Below are positions 14,304 through 26,100 of a stretch of 64,000 nucleotides of DNA, one piece after another. The notes under the pieces are model-generated. The model saw only the letters and a list, made by a program, of their open reading frames with translations. It was not told the DNA's origin and did no database searches. The stretch is from Sinotaia quadrata (lineage: Eukaryota; Mollusca; Gastropoda; Architaenioglossa; Viviparidae), in contig CM054179.1 of the NCBI GenBank assembly GCA_028829895.1, positions 44,877,617-44,941,616 of the forward strand. Reading direction: 5' to 3'. Each line of letters starts with the position of its first letter. Within the stretch, counting starts at the first letter, position 1. A program made the translations under genes and the position numbers.

Positions 14304-15557
14304 GGGAATTTGCAGCCATTGTGTTCTACGTCTCTTTGGAAAATAGATTATACTATCTGATACGATGGGGAGGTCTTCGATATTGAACGGTCTACCTAAC
14401 CTGGTCGGGACCCCAGAGTATACAGTAAGGATCCAAGTCCCTCTGGTGCTGTCAATCCGGAGAACATCTGAAGATGAAGTACACAGAAAGCTCCAGAGGT
14501 GAATGAATGTTACCGTAACTTATTTGTTATCACAGTATGATGACTGCACAATAATCGAGTCTGTACTGTGGAAGGTACGTCATCATCGATATCAGCACCT
14601 CAGTAACCATAATATCTGAGTCATAAATATAGCCTGGTTATATCAACTGGGAGTGTACGTCTTCTTTACTGCTAGTAACTAGTCATACACAATACAGATG
14701 GTGGGTCACTTTTTGGAAATGAAAACTTGACACACTCAAGAATACATATTGGTATGACGTAGTAATTAACCAAACGTTTCTGGTTCGAAAATCGAACTTT
14801 GTATAATTCCAATCTTTTCACATTAACCATAATTTAGTGACATCCACGATACACTAAAATGTACACTAGTTTTGTCTATCCATTTGGATTATAATGAAAT
14901 TTAAACACTGCTGGCTGCACTCTCACTTCAGCTGAAATATTCACAACATTAATTGGCTACGTGGGAACTCAAAATCTAGAGAATATTTGATGGCACCTAC
15001 AGCTAATGAAATGGTTAAATATGTAAGGTATTCTCTACCATAAGGAAATCACATGAAAACAGGTCTAATCCATAATATTCACCTGCAGACAGGACTTATG
15101 GTAATGATACCGTAAAAGAAGAAATAATGACGCCACTGCTGAACAGGCGTGAATACTGATGACCTCCCTTTTTTGCACAACCTTTCAAAAGGAGTCAAAT
15201 CTCTTCTGCTACTCAAACTCCCCTTCTCATTATAGAGATCTGTGGAGATTAAATTACCACACGTCAGCAATTAAATCTGTCAAATTGTATCTTGATCTAT
15301 ATCATTTCTCGGAAAATTCGGCCATGTTTAATTTTGAAACAATATTTTGAAACACAATACACAGTTTCTATTTGCAGAACACATAACATTAAGGAATCCT
15401 TTAGACTAGCATTATTTACATCATACAGTTGTGCTTTCAGATTGATAAAAGAATTGCTTCATGAAAGAAGATTTGTATCAAGTAAAATGAAAACTAGAAA
15501 ATTTCAAAAAATATTCACAATACGTATGAGAAAAATATTTTGGAAAATTTTAAACTC

Positions 15558-15590
<33 letters not shown>

Positions 15591-15748
15591 CGACGAAAAT
15601 GATGATGATTGTGGTGGTAGTGGTGGTGACGACTGCGATGATGATGATGATATAATACTATACCTTACCACAAATTGTGAGATAAACACCAGTGACGTGA
15701 GTGATAACAGATTTATATATGTACTTCTTTACAATGTTTCGGGCGCAA
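14304..15748. other. Noncoding stretch with (GAT)n
   Basis: AT-rich DNA with (GAT)n at 15557-15590. The 157-codon frame at 15292-15765 reads through the GAT run as poly-Asp and shows no domain; I do not regard it as a gene. Confidence 0.55.
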
Positions 15749-15970
15749 AGAGCACAATGAACTAAGGACATAAATATGTAAATTATAATCTAAACTGGAC
15801 ACGTAACAGAGCACAATGAACTAAGGACTTCTAAATATCTAAATTATAATCTAAACTGGACACGTAACAGAGCACAATGAACTAAGGACTTCTAAATATC
15901 TAAATTATAATCTAAACTGGACACGTAACAGAGCACAATGAACTAAGGACTTATAAATATGTAAATTATA
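15749..15970. repeat. 61-bp minisatellite, about 3.7 copies
   Basis: Units starting AGAGCACAATGAACTAAGGA occur at 15749, 15808, 15869 and 15930. The first is 59 bp and the others 61 bp. Units 2 and 3 are virtually identical. Confidence 0.96.
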
Positions 15971-16116
15971 CCACAGATAATAGTAAACGAGCATTTTACC
16001 CCACACTCATACACCGCAACTTAAAACTCAACATGTGAAAAATAACCAAAATTACTTAGAGTTAGTCAACAACTGATGTACACGCATGATAAAAGAAGGC
16101 ATTCAAATGAACAAAA

Positions 16117-16117
<1 letters not shown>

Positions 16118-16174
<57 letters not shown>
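16118..16174. repeat. (GT)n microsatellite
   Basis: Uninterrupted GT run of about 28 repeats. Confidence 0.97.
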
Positions 16175-16178
<4 letters not shown>

Positions 16179-16291
16179 ATACAAAGTATCGGAATGAAAT
16201 TTGTTATTGAGTTGATATAAATGCTGTATCCTTTCAAATAGAAATATATACAATATGTGTTTGTTTGTGTCCATATATATATGTGAGTGTA

Positions 16292-16317
16292 CGTGCGTGC
16301 GCGCGCGCGCGCGCGTG
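16292..16317. repeat. (GC)n tract, Z-DNA-prone
   Basis: Alternating GC/GT purine-pyrimidine tract including about ten GC dinucleotides. Such a CpG-dense run is exceptional in this AT-rich DNA and is a classical Z-DNA former. Confidence 0.9.
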
Positions 16318-16498
16318 TAAATGGATTTTTTTAAAAATCCGTGAGTGAGCATATTCACTAGTTTGCATATGCAGCAAAAGAATATTCTATTCAAATTTGA
16401 TTCTTCTGATCCAATTATTGAAAACAGTTTTAATCATACGCTTCTTGCGAAAAATTGATATGCTAATTCGTGAATTGCAGAATCAAGGCAAATCATGC

Positions 16499-16499
16499 T

Positions 16500-16536
<37 letters not shown>

Positions 16537-16550
16537 CGATGATGATGATC
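16499..16550. repeat. (GAT)n microsatellite
   Basis: About 17 GAT repeats followed by a T-run. Second GAT array within 1 kb of 15557. Confidence 0.97.
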
Positions 16551-17379
16551 TTTTTTTTTTTGTCAAGTTGTATAATCGAAGGCAACGTGCACAAATCGGT
16601 CTGCATTAGACAAAAATTGAACTGAGTAAGCTCATTCGTGTTTTAAGATTTCTAGTTCTGTTGGTTTCTAACAGAAGACTTCTTAAAGACTGTTAATACG
16701 AATAACTAAATGAAATAGTGAAACAGACACGTGTTAACATTTTAGCTCTTGACCAGCTGGTGGTGAGAGTCGCTGGCCCTGAATCCGGATCCAAGCAAGT
16801 GTGCGCTAAGACGTGTTCCATTTAGTTGGAGCAAGATATAAGCATTATATGTTGTTTACAGAAGTCTGGTTCAAAATTTTATCGCGCATGGATAAATTTC
16901 TTTCTTAGGGAAATCATGGTAATTCTTTGGCGCTCATACACTTCACATCCCTGGTTCGGCAAAGTCCAGACCTTCATTTTAATGTGCGAAGGGGACGCAA
17001 TCCATTGACACCGTGCTAATGCAGTTCTCGTCACTGCGTGCGGCCCGAGCGTTCTTACAACGTGCTACGCCATTGAAGTGCGCTTGACAGTTTCCGTTTT
17101 CACTGCATTAGTTGTGAAAATTCCGCACTTCGTATTGAAGGAACTTGCACAGGTTGAAATTAAGAACTGTAATTGAAAAAGAAAACTCTTACTACACTTT
17201 TACCAGACTGCCTGGCACCCATGCCTAATGTCAAATGCCCAGCTATGTCTCTGGAGAATCAATAGGAATAATCGGCCAGCAGGGCACTGTCTTATTGTGG
17301 CAGTGCTGTGTATGTCGAGTTGTGTACTCTTGGCGTCTTCGTTGCTTTCTCTAATTAATCTGAAGATCGTCGGACATTA
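16551..17379. other. Noncoding stretch
   Basis: A mildly CpG-rich patch at 17030-17110; no gene recognised. Confidence 0.5.
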
Positions 17380-17740
17380 TTCTACGTTCAGCCAGATTTT
17401 TCTTATACTGAATGAAATTCTCTGTCTTGCGTTCGATGGGGTTTTTATCTTGTATTTACTGAAATTCTCTGTTCTATATTCTATTAGATTTTATCATGTA
17501 CTTACTCAGATTCAGTGTTCTATGTTCCACTAGATTTTATCTTGTACTTATTTAAAATTCATTATTTTATGCTCCATCACATTTTTATTTTAATTCAATG
17601 TTAATTATTCCATCAGATTTTATCTTGTATTTATTAAAATTCATTGTTCTGTATTTTTATCCGGTACTTAATGAAATTCATTGTTCTATTAGATCTTGTC
17701 ATGCACGTACTGAAATTTACTGTATTTCGCTGTGGACTTG
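17380..17740. repeat. Degenerate tandem repeat, about 55 bp unit
   Basis: The phrase ATTAGATTTTATCTTGTACT followed by TACTGAAATTCATTGTTCTA recurs in diverged form about six times. Unit boundaries are blurred, so this is an old array. It makes up most of the 101-codon frame beginning at 17228. Confidence 0.7.
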
Positions 17741-17964
17741 AAATGTACTGTATTTCATTGCACGTCATCGGGTGCTTGCTTACTTTGAACTGAGTATTAG
17801 AATATCAACGGGTAAGACCAGTTCTTTACTCCTGGTTTGCATTACACATGGCTAACAAGTCTTGATATAATTTCTTCACCTGAAATTAACATAGATGGAA
17901 TCTAATTCATGTTCGAGCCTTATCACACCATCGTAAATTCATGTTAGATAATCTCGGACAAATT

Positions 17965-18300
17965 ACTTTTGGCACTAACAGTAAATCTACAGGACCAGCA
18001 ACATAATGACCAGGAATTTAGTTGACCAGCCACAATCAGCATTGGAATCTACCCATAAGCTACTATAGGCACTGACCATGAATGTGTACCCTCGACTGAC
18101 TAGGAATCTACAAGCTACACTTGAAGGGACGGTGACTACCCGGATGAGCTACGCTAGGAACTAACCAGGCGTCTAACCGGTCAAGCTTCTCTCTCCATTA
18201 ACTAGGAATGCTGGACCAGAGTAGTCAGTGCTAACCAGGAATCTACCCGGATAAACTACACTCGGCACTGGTCAGAAATCTACCGGAGAACTACTTTCTG
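17965..18300. repeat. Degenerate tandem repeat, about 37 bp unit
   Basis: Diverged repeats of CCAGGAATCTACCCGGAT followed by nAACTACACTnGGCACTnA occur about eight times; the best pair is around 18150-18270. Confidence 0.65.
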
Positions 18301-19614
18301 CACGTATAAGAAAGCTGTTGGTCAAGAGCCTAGTGATGAATACCATGGCAACGCGGTTTACGAGTGCCTGTCCATCGCCGATTAACATAATCAGTCATGA
18401 GTATGGGAGACTCTAGTGGTGCAATACTGCTTCTCTGAAGCCAATGACTGTTCAAATACGTGAAAGAACTTGAATGTGTTATGCTACCATACAGTCTTTT
18501 GAGAACACTCCCTCAACACACAAACGCACTCGCGCGCGCGCACACTATGTATAGAAGTGAGTGTTTAAAATTCTTGTTGGTATGAGTGTGCAGAAAAGGG
18601 ATTTTCTAATGAAAAACATCACTCAGATGAATTTTACTTTCGCTATCTGCCTCCTCAGATGGGATGAATATTGCAATTAAGAGGTAGGAATAGTAGTTGC
18701 TGCTGTAGTAGTTTAAATTGCGTATCAGAAATGTTGGTGGGTGGCATCTGTGTAACGACTTTTGTAGTTTATTGTCGATACCGAGCAATTATAGATTAAA
18801 CCCACTTTCGCTGCGAAATGAACACTTTCGTTTGCCAAGCTTTCAGTTAAACTTTGACATTATTATTATTTATGCTCATTTAATCAACAACATTCAACAT
18901 TTTGCCCGTTTGTCTCAGTTAAGTAGGGTGAGACAACTCTAAACGCAACTATTTACATATTTCTAAAACTAAATTGAATTCACTATCTGGTACTCATTTT
19001 CAAAATGTTCACTGCATATTCTCTGCATTTAGCTGATGGCAATTGGTTTCAAATATCATTTAAAATGAATAAAATATTTCGAAAATCTAATTAATTTCTG
19101 TAAAATGTTTACAACTGGTACAAACTATTTGTGTAGTTTCTAAACAAGCTATTCGGGAGTCGCTAAAAGCACGCCCACTGCAGGTAGTTGTCATGATTTA
19201 GCGATTTTAATGCCTTTCGCCTTGCCATTTTGCTTACCCACTCAGAGTCTTCTATTCTTCTCTAATGCCAGCTTTCTACTTCCAGAAGAACTACAGGAAA
19301 CTGATGACGAATTTTACAGAGGCTTAAGAATGAGGACAGTATTGAATGAGGATGAAGGGTCAAAAGGGGAGAGTTCACCACCAACAAACAGTTTCCTGTC
19401 AATTCCAGTGAACAGAGAATAACTTCAAATTAAGTTTACTTTCATTTTAGTTTTGTGTGTGTGTGTGTGTGTGTGTAAGCATTTGTTTTATTTTTGTTTA
19501 TATTTGTTTGTTTATTCCTTCACTCCGTTTGTCCTTCTTGTGCAGACTTCACGGCAAATTTCATGTAACTTTCTGGTATGCTAGGTAAGCATTCCATCAT
19601 GGGACTTCTGATCA
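18301..19614. other. Noncoding stretch
   Basis: It contains a CG/CA tract at 18530-18543 and (GT)n at 19453-19477. A frame at 19287-19421 after a possible acceptor is acidic (EELQETDDEF) but unrecognised. Confidence 0.5.
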
Positions 19615-19827
19615 ATGTCTGACAAAGGACGTTTCCGCTTTCGCGATTCGATATACGTTCAATCTAACCACATCGACAACACAAAGAGTGCACTACCTCT
19701 AATTGAACGGACGGAGGGAGGCCCGTTTAGGGATGTTGTTTACTTCTTCGCTGAGGGAATAGTTTGTCTACGACCAAAGATCAACGGCCTCCGTTTGACC
19801 TTTTGTTTAAAAATAGTTTATCACTAA
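19615..19827 (+). CDS. Candidate small ORF, unknown
   Basis: A 70-codon frame begins with a true ATG (MSDKGRFRFRDS) and ends TAA. Its codons look balanced and CpG-containing, unlike the AT-rich flanks. No signal peptide, domain or family is recognisable, and there is no supporting splice signal. It could be chance or a relic of a mobile element. Confidence 0.18.
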   Translation: MSDKGRFRFRDSIYVQSNHIDNTKSALPLIERTEGGPFRDVVYFFAEGIVCLRPKINGLRLTFCLKIVYH

Positions 19828-20042
19828 AAATAGATTGCTGTAAAGAGAAAACGTATAGATTTTGTAAATGTTTACCAAAGCGTGGCAGAAAATAAACTAT
19901 ATTGGTCAAAGTCTAAATATTTATGGAAGAAAACGTGCAAATGTCATTATCGTGAACTCAAACAGAATATAATGAGCATTCAATGTGCAACATTGCTGAA
20001 AAGCTTTGGACACATGTCATGTTCCCTTTACTTGTTTCGATA

Positions 20043-20045
<3 letters not shown>

Positions 20046-20101
<56 letters not shown>

Positions 20102-20118
20102 TTATTCAAATACACATG

Positions 20119-20187
<69 letters not shown>
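20046..20187. repeat. (CA)n/(TG)n inverted repeat
   Basis: A CA run (20046-20096) is followed after about 25 bp by a TG run (20122-20187, one TATG interruption). The two are complementary, so the single strand or transcript can fold into a hairpin of about 50 bp stem. Confidence 0.95.
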
Positions 20188-20191
<4 letters not shown>

Positions 20192-20510
20192 TCTCATGAT
20201 ATTATCACAACAAACCATTTTCGTTTAATCTTCGTTCTTTTGAAATTCTAATTTGAAGTGTCAGCTTTAACCTATATGCCGGAATTTTGCTTTGGATTAA
20301 AATTGGTCCAGTTATGTTAACTGTAACCCAGATAGTCTATACACAAGTTATTTTGAGTCAGTGGGATTAATTTGTGGTATTTGTAATATGAAATAGATGC
20401 ATCCCATATATGGGACGTTGGATTAAATGGGTAGTTTTTCAGCACACTCATATAACAATGCACACAGAACTAATTCTTGATTTTATTAAACGAAATAAGA
20501 TACAATCTGT

Positions 20511-20680
20511 GGCAGAGTAAATTTGTGTATCCCTATTTCTAGACCGAATTGTTATATAAATTGTTAAATTGTCAAAGTAACCCGACCTTGGGGCACTCCT
20601 TGTGATGGTATTTTTGTAAGTGTCAGAGTTGGAGTAAACACTCGAGCAGAGAATGTGCTAGAAATTGCTGATGCAGTGTG
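20511..20680 (+). repeat. Left terminal inverted repeat, element copy 1
   Basis: About 160-170 bp, imperfectly matching the reverse complement of 21565-21727. Best conserved segments are AGTAAATTTG, ATTTTTGTAAGTGTC(A/T)GAGTT and GCTAGAAATTG. Confidence 0.8.
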
Positions 20681-21564
20681 TGACGCCAACGCCTCATAGT
20701 TAATGATTAATATTATTATTAATTAATTAATTTTACATAACTAATTAAAAGTGATGGGAATCTTAATTTATTTTATTAATAATTTTCCAGCAGATACTAT
20801 TCGTCTCTCTCACTTGGCGTATATGTGGGCGTTGTAAAACGTTATCTCTCGTCCACAACATTAAAGACACAGCTTTACCGTCACACAATATTTCAAATAC
20901 AATGAAAAATATTACTTGACATCAATATTTCCACAAAACCATGTTCAGATAATTTTAATATTCATGCAGTATTATATCCTGAAATACAGTTCAACAATTT
21001 TAATGTCAATACAAATCACAGGATAGTTCTTATCAGAGAATATAAATTGAGTTATTAGAGATAAGCGATAAGAGTATCTATGTAACCTTGTCTAGGCAAA
21101 GTCACAGTAGACATTCACATCCTTTTCATAACAAAACCATAAGTTTATTGTTCACATTATTACTGTCAATTTCAAGTGTATTCTTTCTCACGTTGTTGAG
21201 TACTCATTTATTGCTATTCTTCTGAGGCTAACCTGGCTGCTCATTCACTGTATTATTTATCTCAAGCAGAGCATCAATTGTAGCAATTTCCAGTAACTTC
21301 CTTGTACCAGAAATTGCTCACTGTGTTTATTCTCTGATTATATTTTTACAGGGAAATCACACAGCCTTTACTAGTTTGTTTGAATCCTCTAGTTTATTAT
21401 TACAACTAATTTACTAGTTGCTTTCTTTTCCACTTCAAATTCAAGTTATCAGATAATAGATTTATCTACTACAGGTAAATGTTTACATCTCAGCCCATTG
21501 GCTGGTCTCGTGCTTGTAAAATCATAACCATTGGATAAATAAATCTAATCACCCATTTGAAATT

Positions 21565-21727
21565 AGTTTGCTTTACATCACCAATTTCTAGCATAATCTC
21601 AACTCATGTGTTTACTTCAACTCAGACACTTACAAAAATACAATCGAAAGGAATGCCCAAGGTCAGATTACTCCGACCATTTATACAACAAGTCTGGAAA
21701 TAGTCACAGGCAAATTTACTCCGCTGC
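21565..21727 (-). repeat. Right terminal inverted repeat, element copy 1
   Basis: Reverse-complement partner of the left TIR; ends CAAATTTACTCCGCTGC. Confidence 0.8.
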
Positions 21728-22480
21728 ATACACCCTCCTTTTGAGATGTTAACCTTCCAATATCATCTACTCTATTAGGAGTAAACTTCTACATTACCAG
21801 TGAAAGCATCCACCATAATGCAAAATGAATAATTATTCACAAGATCAAAATTCTATGTCAGTTTTAAGACATATGCATAATTATTCATAGGAACAAGAAA
21901 TCTACATCGGTTTTAAGACAGTTAATTCAACATGTATAATTTTACATGCCTCAATACTCACCGAGCAGCTGAGCATTAAGATATCAAATATCATATTCTT
22001 TACTCTCAATATATGGTGGGATATGACCCGTTATGTCTCCACACTTAAAAAGATATAAAGACAATTTATCATCAGAAATCACCATAATTTTCCTTGTTAT
22101 AAGTTAGAGACATGGCTACTTATGTCACTACACTTAAGGACGTCAAACGCAAACAATGTGCAAAAGTCTTTATCATTATTTCTTTTCTCCTTTTGATAGG
22201 AAAATACAACATACACAATCTTATTAGCATGATATAAATGAACTCTGGGTAAGAGTATTCCTTCCTCTCTACATTGAGAAGATACAAAATTTTTATATTA
22301 GGATTTCGTAGCATTTACAGAGACTTATGTACTGGACCCTTACACTTTCATTTCTACTGCTCTGGACAAATAGTTGGCCCCTACATTATGGCTTCCACAG
22401 TATATACTGTTCTAGTAGTAATGACCACCTAGACAAACACATTTTTTCTTCTCAATATGTGTGCTCTTCTTCAGACACTC
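21728..22480. other. Noncoding stretch
   Basis: AT-rich; two related segments containing AAGACATATGCATAATTATTC-like and TCTAC(A/G)TC(A/G)GTTTTAAGACA sequence at 21828-21945 suggest a small diverged duplication. No gene recognised. Confidence 0.5.
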
Positions 22481-22630
22481 GTATCCTTAATGTACCCATC
22501 ATGACAACCAATACCTACCGGTCAACGTTTTTTCTTAAATCAGCGTCCCTTCATCTGGAAAGAGCTGGAACTCATTTTCAAATCATAACAGATTTCGAAA
22601 AATCTCTTCTGACCTACAACAACAGCCTTC
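22481..22630 (+). pseudogene. Possible LINE C-terminal relic
   Basis: The frame reads RILNVPIMTTNTYRSTFFLK and later TDFEKSLLTY. This resembles the region after the reverse transcriptase in Jockey/CR1/RTE-type LINEs, where a basic Arg-Thr-x-x-Tyr-x-x-Ser-Phe-Phe-Pro motif precedes Trp-Asn-x-Leu-Pro and Phe-Lys-x-x-Leu. The key Trp-Asn-x-Leu-Pro is lost. The recognition is weak and a chance resemblance is possible. Confidence 0.33.
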
Positions 22631-24734
22631 ACTTTTATGGATGCAATATATTTTGTTTATTTATTATTCGGTAATGTTTAATGCTGTATTTTTTTATGGG
22701 TTTAATGATGAATGAGCACTCTTTTAATCCAGCATTCTTAATGCTGGTAAGTGTAGCTACTTGTACTGGATTTTAGAAAATAATAGATTTATTACACAGA
22801 CATACTTATGTAGGCATCTTCCTGAATAAAGCAATATCGAAATCTAAAGTAAAATAATTCAATAATGAATAAAGGGAATAGCATCATTGATAGTGACATT
22901 TTAATTAATTATTTTGCAGTAGACGTACACAAATACTTTATTTAAAACTGGTGTTTTCCTAAAACAAGCTTGCCATTTTTTTGTACACGTCAATTTGTTT
23001 CCAACCAGAATCCGGAATCCAATTATCGTAACAATTTTATTGTAAGATCAAGGGGATAGGATCGTTAAAAATGATTTATGTTTTTAAGTCTCTTTGGAAT
23101 ATTCATTTTGGCGTTGACATTTAATGGAAATGTTGTCTTTCAAGAGAGAAAATTTCAGTGAATAACAATTTCTAAAAGAAAATGGTGTTTTTCTTTTTTA
23201 AGGGTGAGAATGATTCCTGCGAAAAGACCCTTTCGTTTGTTTATGTTGTGACCACAAAATACTCTGAGAAATGTATTAACCCTTTTGAAATACAGTATCA
23301 TCCTAAGTTTCGTTTTGCTAATATATTTAATGATTGTTTGGTAATATTGTTGTTTTGTTCCGTTTTTTGCTGCCTCTATCAGTACTTAATTTTTGTTTCA
23401 TTTTGTAGACACGTACATTTTTATTTCCTTTCATTGGAATGAAAAGCATACATACAACAGAATTAAAATGGAACCGTCATCAGTTTAATTTTAAATTTTA
23501 ATTTATAAGTCAAACAAAAGAACATAAATGTATAAAATATGCACACAGTAGCATATGCTTTCAGAATCAAAAATACAATCTTGAGAACGATAATTCTCAC
23601 CACGGCTATTTCATTATGACTTATAGGGAACTTTGTTCAGAAAAAAATGTCATAGTGGCATAGCCAACACTTAACACCCAAAATTCAGAGATTATTTTTT
23701 TAAAACAAAAGATTTAGTTACACTAATATAACATCATAAAGCTTCCTCACCATTCCCTCTTACTCTGTGAGCAGTCAACAAATGCGGTGTTCACTAGACA
23801 TGACCTTTGTGTACCCATCTTGTAGTGAGCGGCAGAAGGCTTGGTCTTGACATTCATGGAAGCACTTGTAAGATGTAAATACAGCCAGATGATCATTATT
23901 TTGGTGATTTTGGTTAAGTGCACCGCTGGTTTATTTAATGGTTACTGCCATGGTTACATAATGAAAATCCAAATTGTGTGAAAAGTGAAGATTCATAAGA
24001 ATTATTTGCATGCTGAGAGTTTATTAATACTCAGAAGTGAATTGTAATGTTGTTCAATTTCATAGAGGTCATTTGAATGTTCGATTAGATACTTAGTCTG
24101 AGCAGATAATTTTTCATTACTGCACTAGCTTCTCACGGATTCGCCTGCATAATGTATAAGTTTTCAGAATATGCTGCTGAAAAAGTAAATTATTTTATAG
24201 AAAGTTTTCTCATTGCCAGGTAAGAATCATAACAATACATACCAAAAATAAATGAAATGATAGAGGGAAAGGGAGACTGGAAAGTACAGTAAATGGTTAC
24301 AGATTCAAATAAAGCGCGTAACTCTTAAAGTGAGGCTGTAAATGTCTACAGTGACTTTCTGAGCTGAAAATCTTTCTACTAAAAAAGACGTGCATTCTTC
24401 TCACGCAAATGTTTACAGAGTTTGTCCTCTGATTAGTCGAGTTCTGTCATTCTTAGCCATTAGTCCTGTCTGGGAAGACAATCTCAATTAGACTACAGTG
24501 TTTAAAATTACTTTCCCAGCTGAGATAGCACACTACAAAATCATCATCTCCAGCTAAGATAAAAACACTGCAATTTATGTTGGAAGCATATAAGCCACCA
24601 TCTATAGTTGCATTCATCCCACATAAACGTCAGTCATTGCAAATGTAGTATTTCCGTCCGTCTGTTTCTCGCCTTTGAAACCAGTCACACGGCGTATGTA
24701 TGGTTAACAAAGACTTTTATGTTTCGATTCTCAG
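22631..24734. other. Noncoding stretch
   Basis: AT-rich DNA; no exon or element recognised. The frame at 23182-23442 is F/C-rich with no domain and lacks context. Confidence 0.55.
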
Positions 24735-24889
24735 CACAAGGGATGAGCTTGCCAAAAAAGGTGACTCGACCCATGACCCCCGAACCCGATGAAAGCGCAT
24801 TACTAGAAGTGGACAATATTGATCAAATCGGCTCCAAAGATGCGACGCTAGGCTCTGTGGAAGCCCAAAGGAAAGTGTGGGCAGCATAA
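24735..24889 (+). CDS. Candidate short exon, unknown
   Basis: After a possible acceptor (ATTCTCAG ending near 24734) a frame reads MSLPKKVTRPMTPEPDESAL and continues acidic to VEAQRKVWAA before a TAA at 24887. Its codons look coding-like and more GC-rich than the flanks. A consensus donor GTAAGT follows at 24906, after the stop. It could be a terminal or alternative exon of an unknown gene; nothing links it to PDE11. The family is not recognised. Confidence 0.27.
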
Positions 24890-25930
24890 CAAGAACCTTC
24901 AGCACGTAAGTTGGTCTTGCCGGATCTAGAACCGATATTTTTATATTTATGTCGTTCGAAGGTAGAATTTCTAATCATTTTTTTGTTGTTATTTACTTGT
25001 TTGTTTCTTAAAAAATCAGATTGCAGATTAACCGAACAAGCATCTGAGAGGCACGCAGAAAATGGACTAAGTGAGAAATTGGTTTGCATTAATGGCTTTT
25101 GTGGCTAAAGAGAAATAATACATTCAAATAGAAAACAGATTTTTTTCGAGCAATGTGTTGTGAATTCAATTACTGTCTCAGAAAGAGATTAGTAGAAGTG
25201 CATCATGAGTTGTTCACACGTTTATGGACTCCACACAAAGCAAGGCACTAGCCTCTCTCTTAATTTACCACTACAAGTGATCCTTAACCATTCTACAGCT
25301 CGAGGTGATGGGCCTAGGCTTAGTGTGTTGTCTGTTAGACTGCAAGATAAATCGGGTCCTGTATGAAACAGATCTTACACTCTGATGATCCTTTAAAAGT
25401 TAAACTCAGAAAGAGCAGGCTTTTATAGCTTTCTGTTCAAGACTGTATTTGGGCAAAATCCAGTAGAACACCCACTTACAACCTTTACTACCCCTACCCA
25501 GGGTCCAAAATATCTCTCTGCCATAAATAATCACTCCCAGGGTGATTGTGCTCGTCTGTTAAATAAGCGAACGTTATAATCAGGCGTGAAATGGAACTCA
25601 AATAAAACAATAAATAAGCAGGCAACACTCATTTTCAATTCAGAAACTAATGAGCAAAAAGTCCCAAATCGTAAGACGTTGTTTAACTCCTTGAAATATA
25701 TCTTTGTGCAAGTAAAATAAGAGATTGAAAATCGAATAAATTTCATAATCCTAACCTTCCTATTTTTTTCAATCAACATACTAAAAGCAGAGGAGGCAAG
25801 ATTTCTCCATTACTCCACCCCTACCCACATCCTAAGCATTGTGTACCTAAGTGTGACGAAAAGTACAGAACAAGCTGACACTTTCATCACATTGTGAACT
25901 CATACTTTGCCAACAAGGTAAAACTGCATG
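24890..25930. other. Noncoding stretch
   Basis: Begins with the donor-like GTAAGT at 24906; no further exon recognised. Confidence 0.5.
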
Positions 25931-25935
25931 GCATG

Positions 25936-26005
<70 letters not shown>

Positions 26006-26008
26006 TGT

Positions 26009-26098
<90 letters not shown>
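25936..26098. repeat. (TA)n-(TG)n compound microsatellite
   Basis: A TA run of about 20 bp passes directly into about 140 bp of TG with interruptions TATG and TGGTG near 25999-26010. Frames of 76-139 codons through it are artefacts. Confidence 0.97.

Positions 26099-26100
<2 letters not shown>

Larger units (their letters stand above)
20511..21727. mobile_element. Nonautonomous DNA element with long TIRs, copy 1
   Basis: The two ends are inverted repeats of about 160 bp: the left end starts GGCAGAGTAAATTTG and the right end, reverse-complemented, reads GCAGCGGAGTAAATTTG. Both continue through matching blocks such as CTATTTC, CCTTGG, TATTTTTGTAAGTGTC and TGCTAGAAATTG. The interior has no long open frame, so the copy cannot encode a transposase. 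A diverged same-orientation copy lies at 44490-45743. It fits a MITE or other nonautonomous TIR element, superfamily unknown; no clear target-site duplication is visible. Confidence 0.8.

Noticed and set aside
15292..15765. 157-codon frame with an Asp-rich block
   Set aside because: The Asp run is a GAT microsatellite; the flanking residues show no family or splice signals.
19287..19421. Possible acidic terminal exon after TTCCAG
   Set aside because: Only a weak acceptor and a short unrecognised reading; no partner exon.
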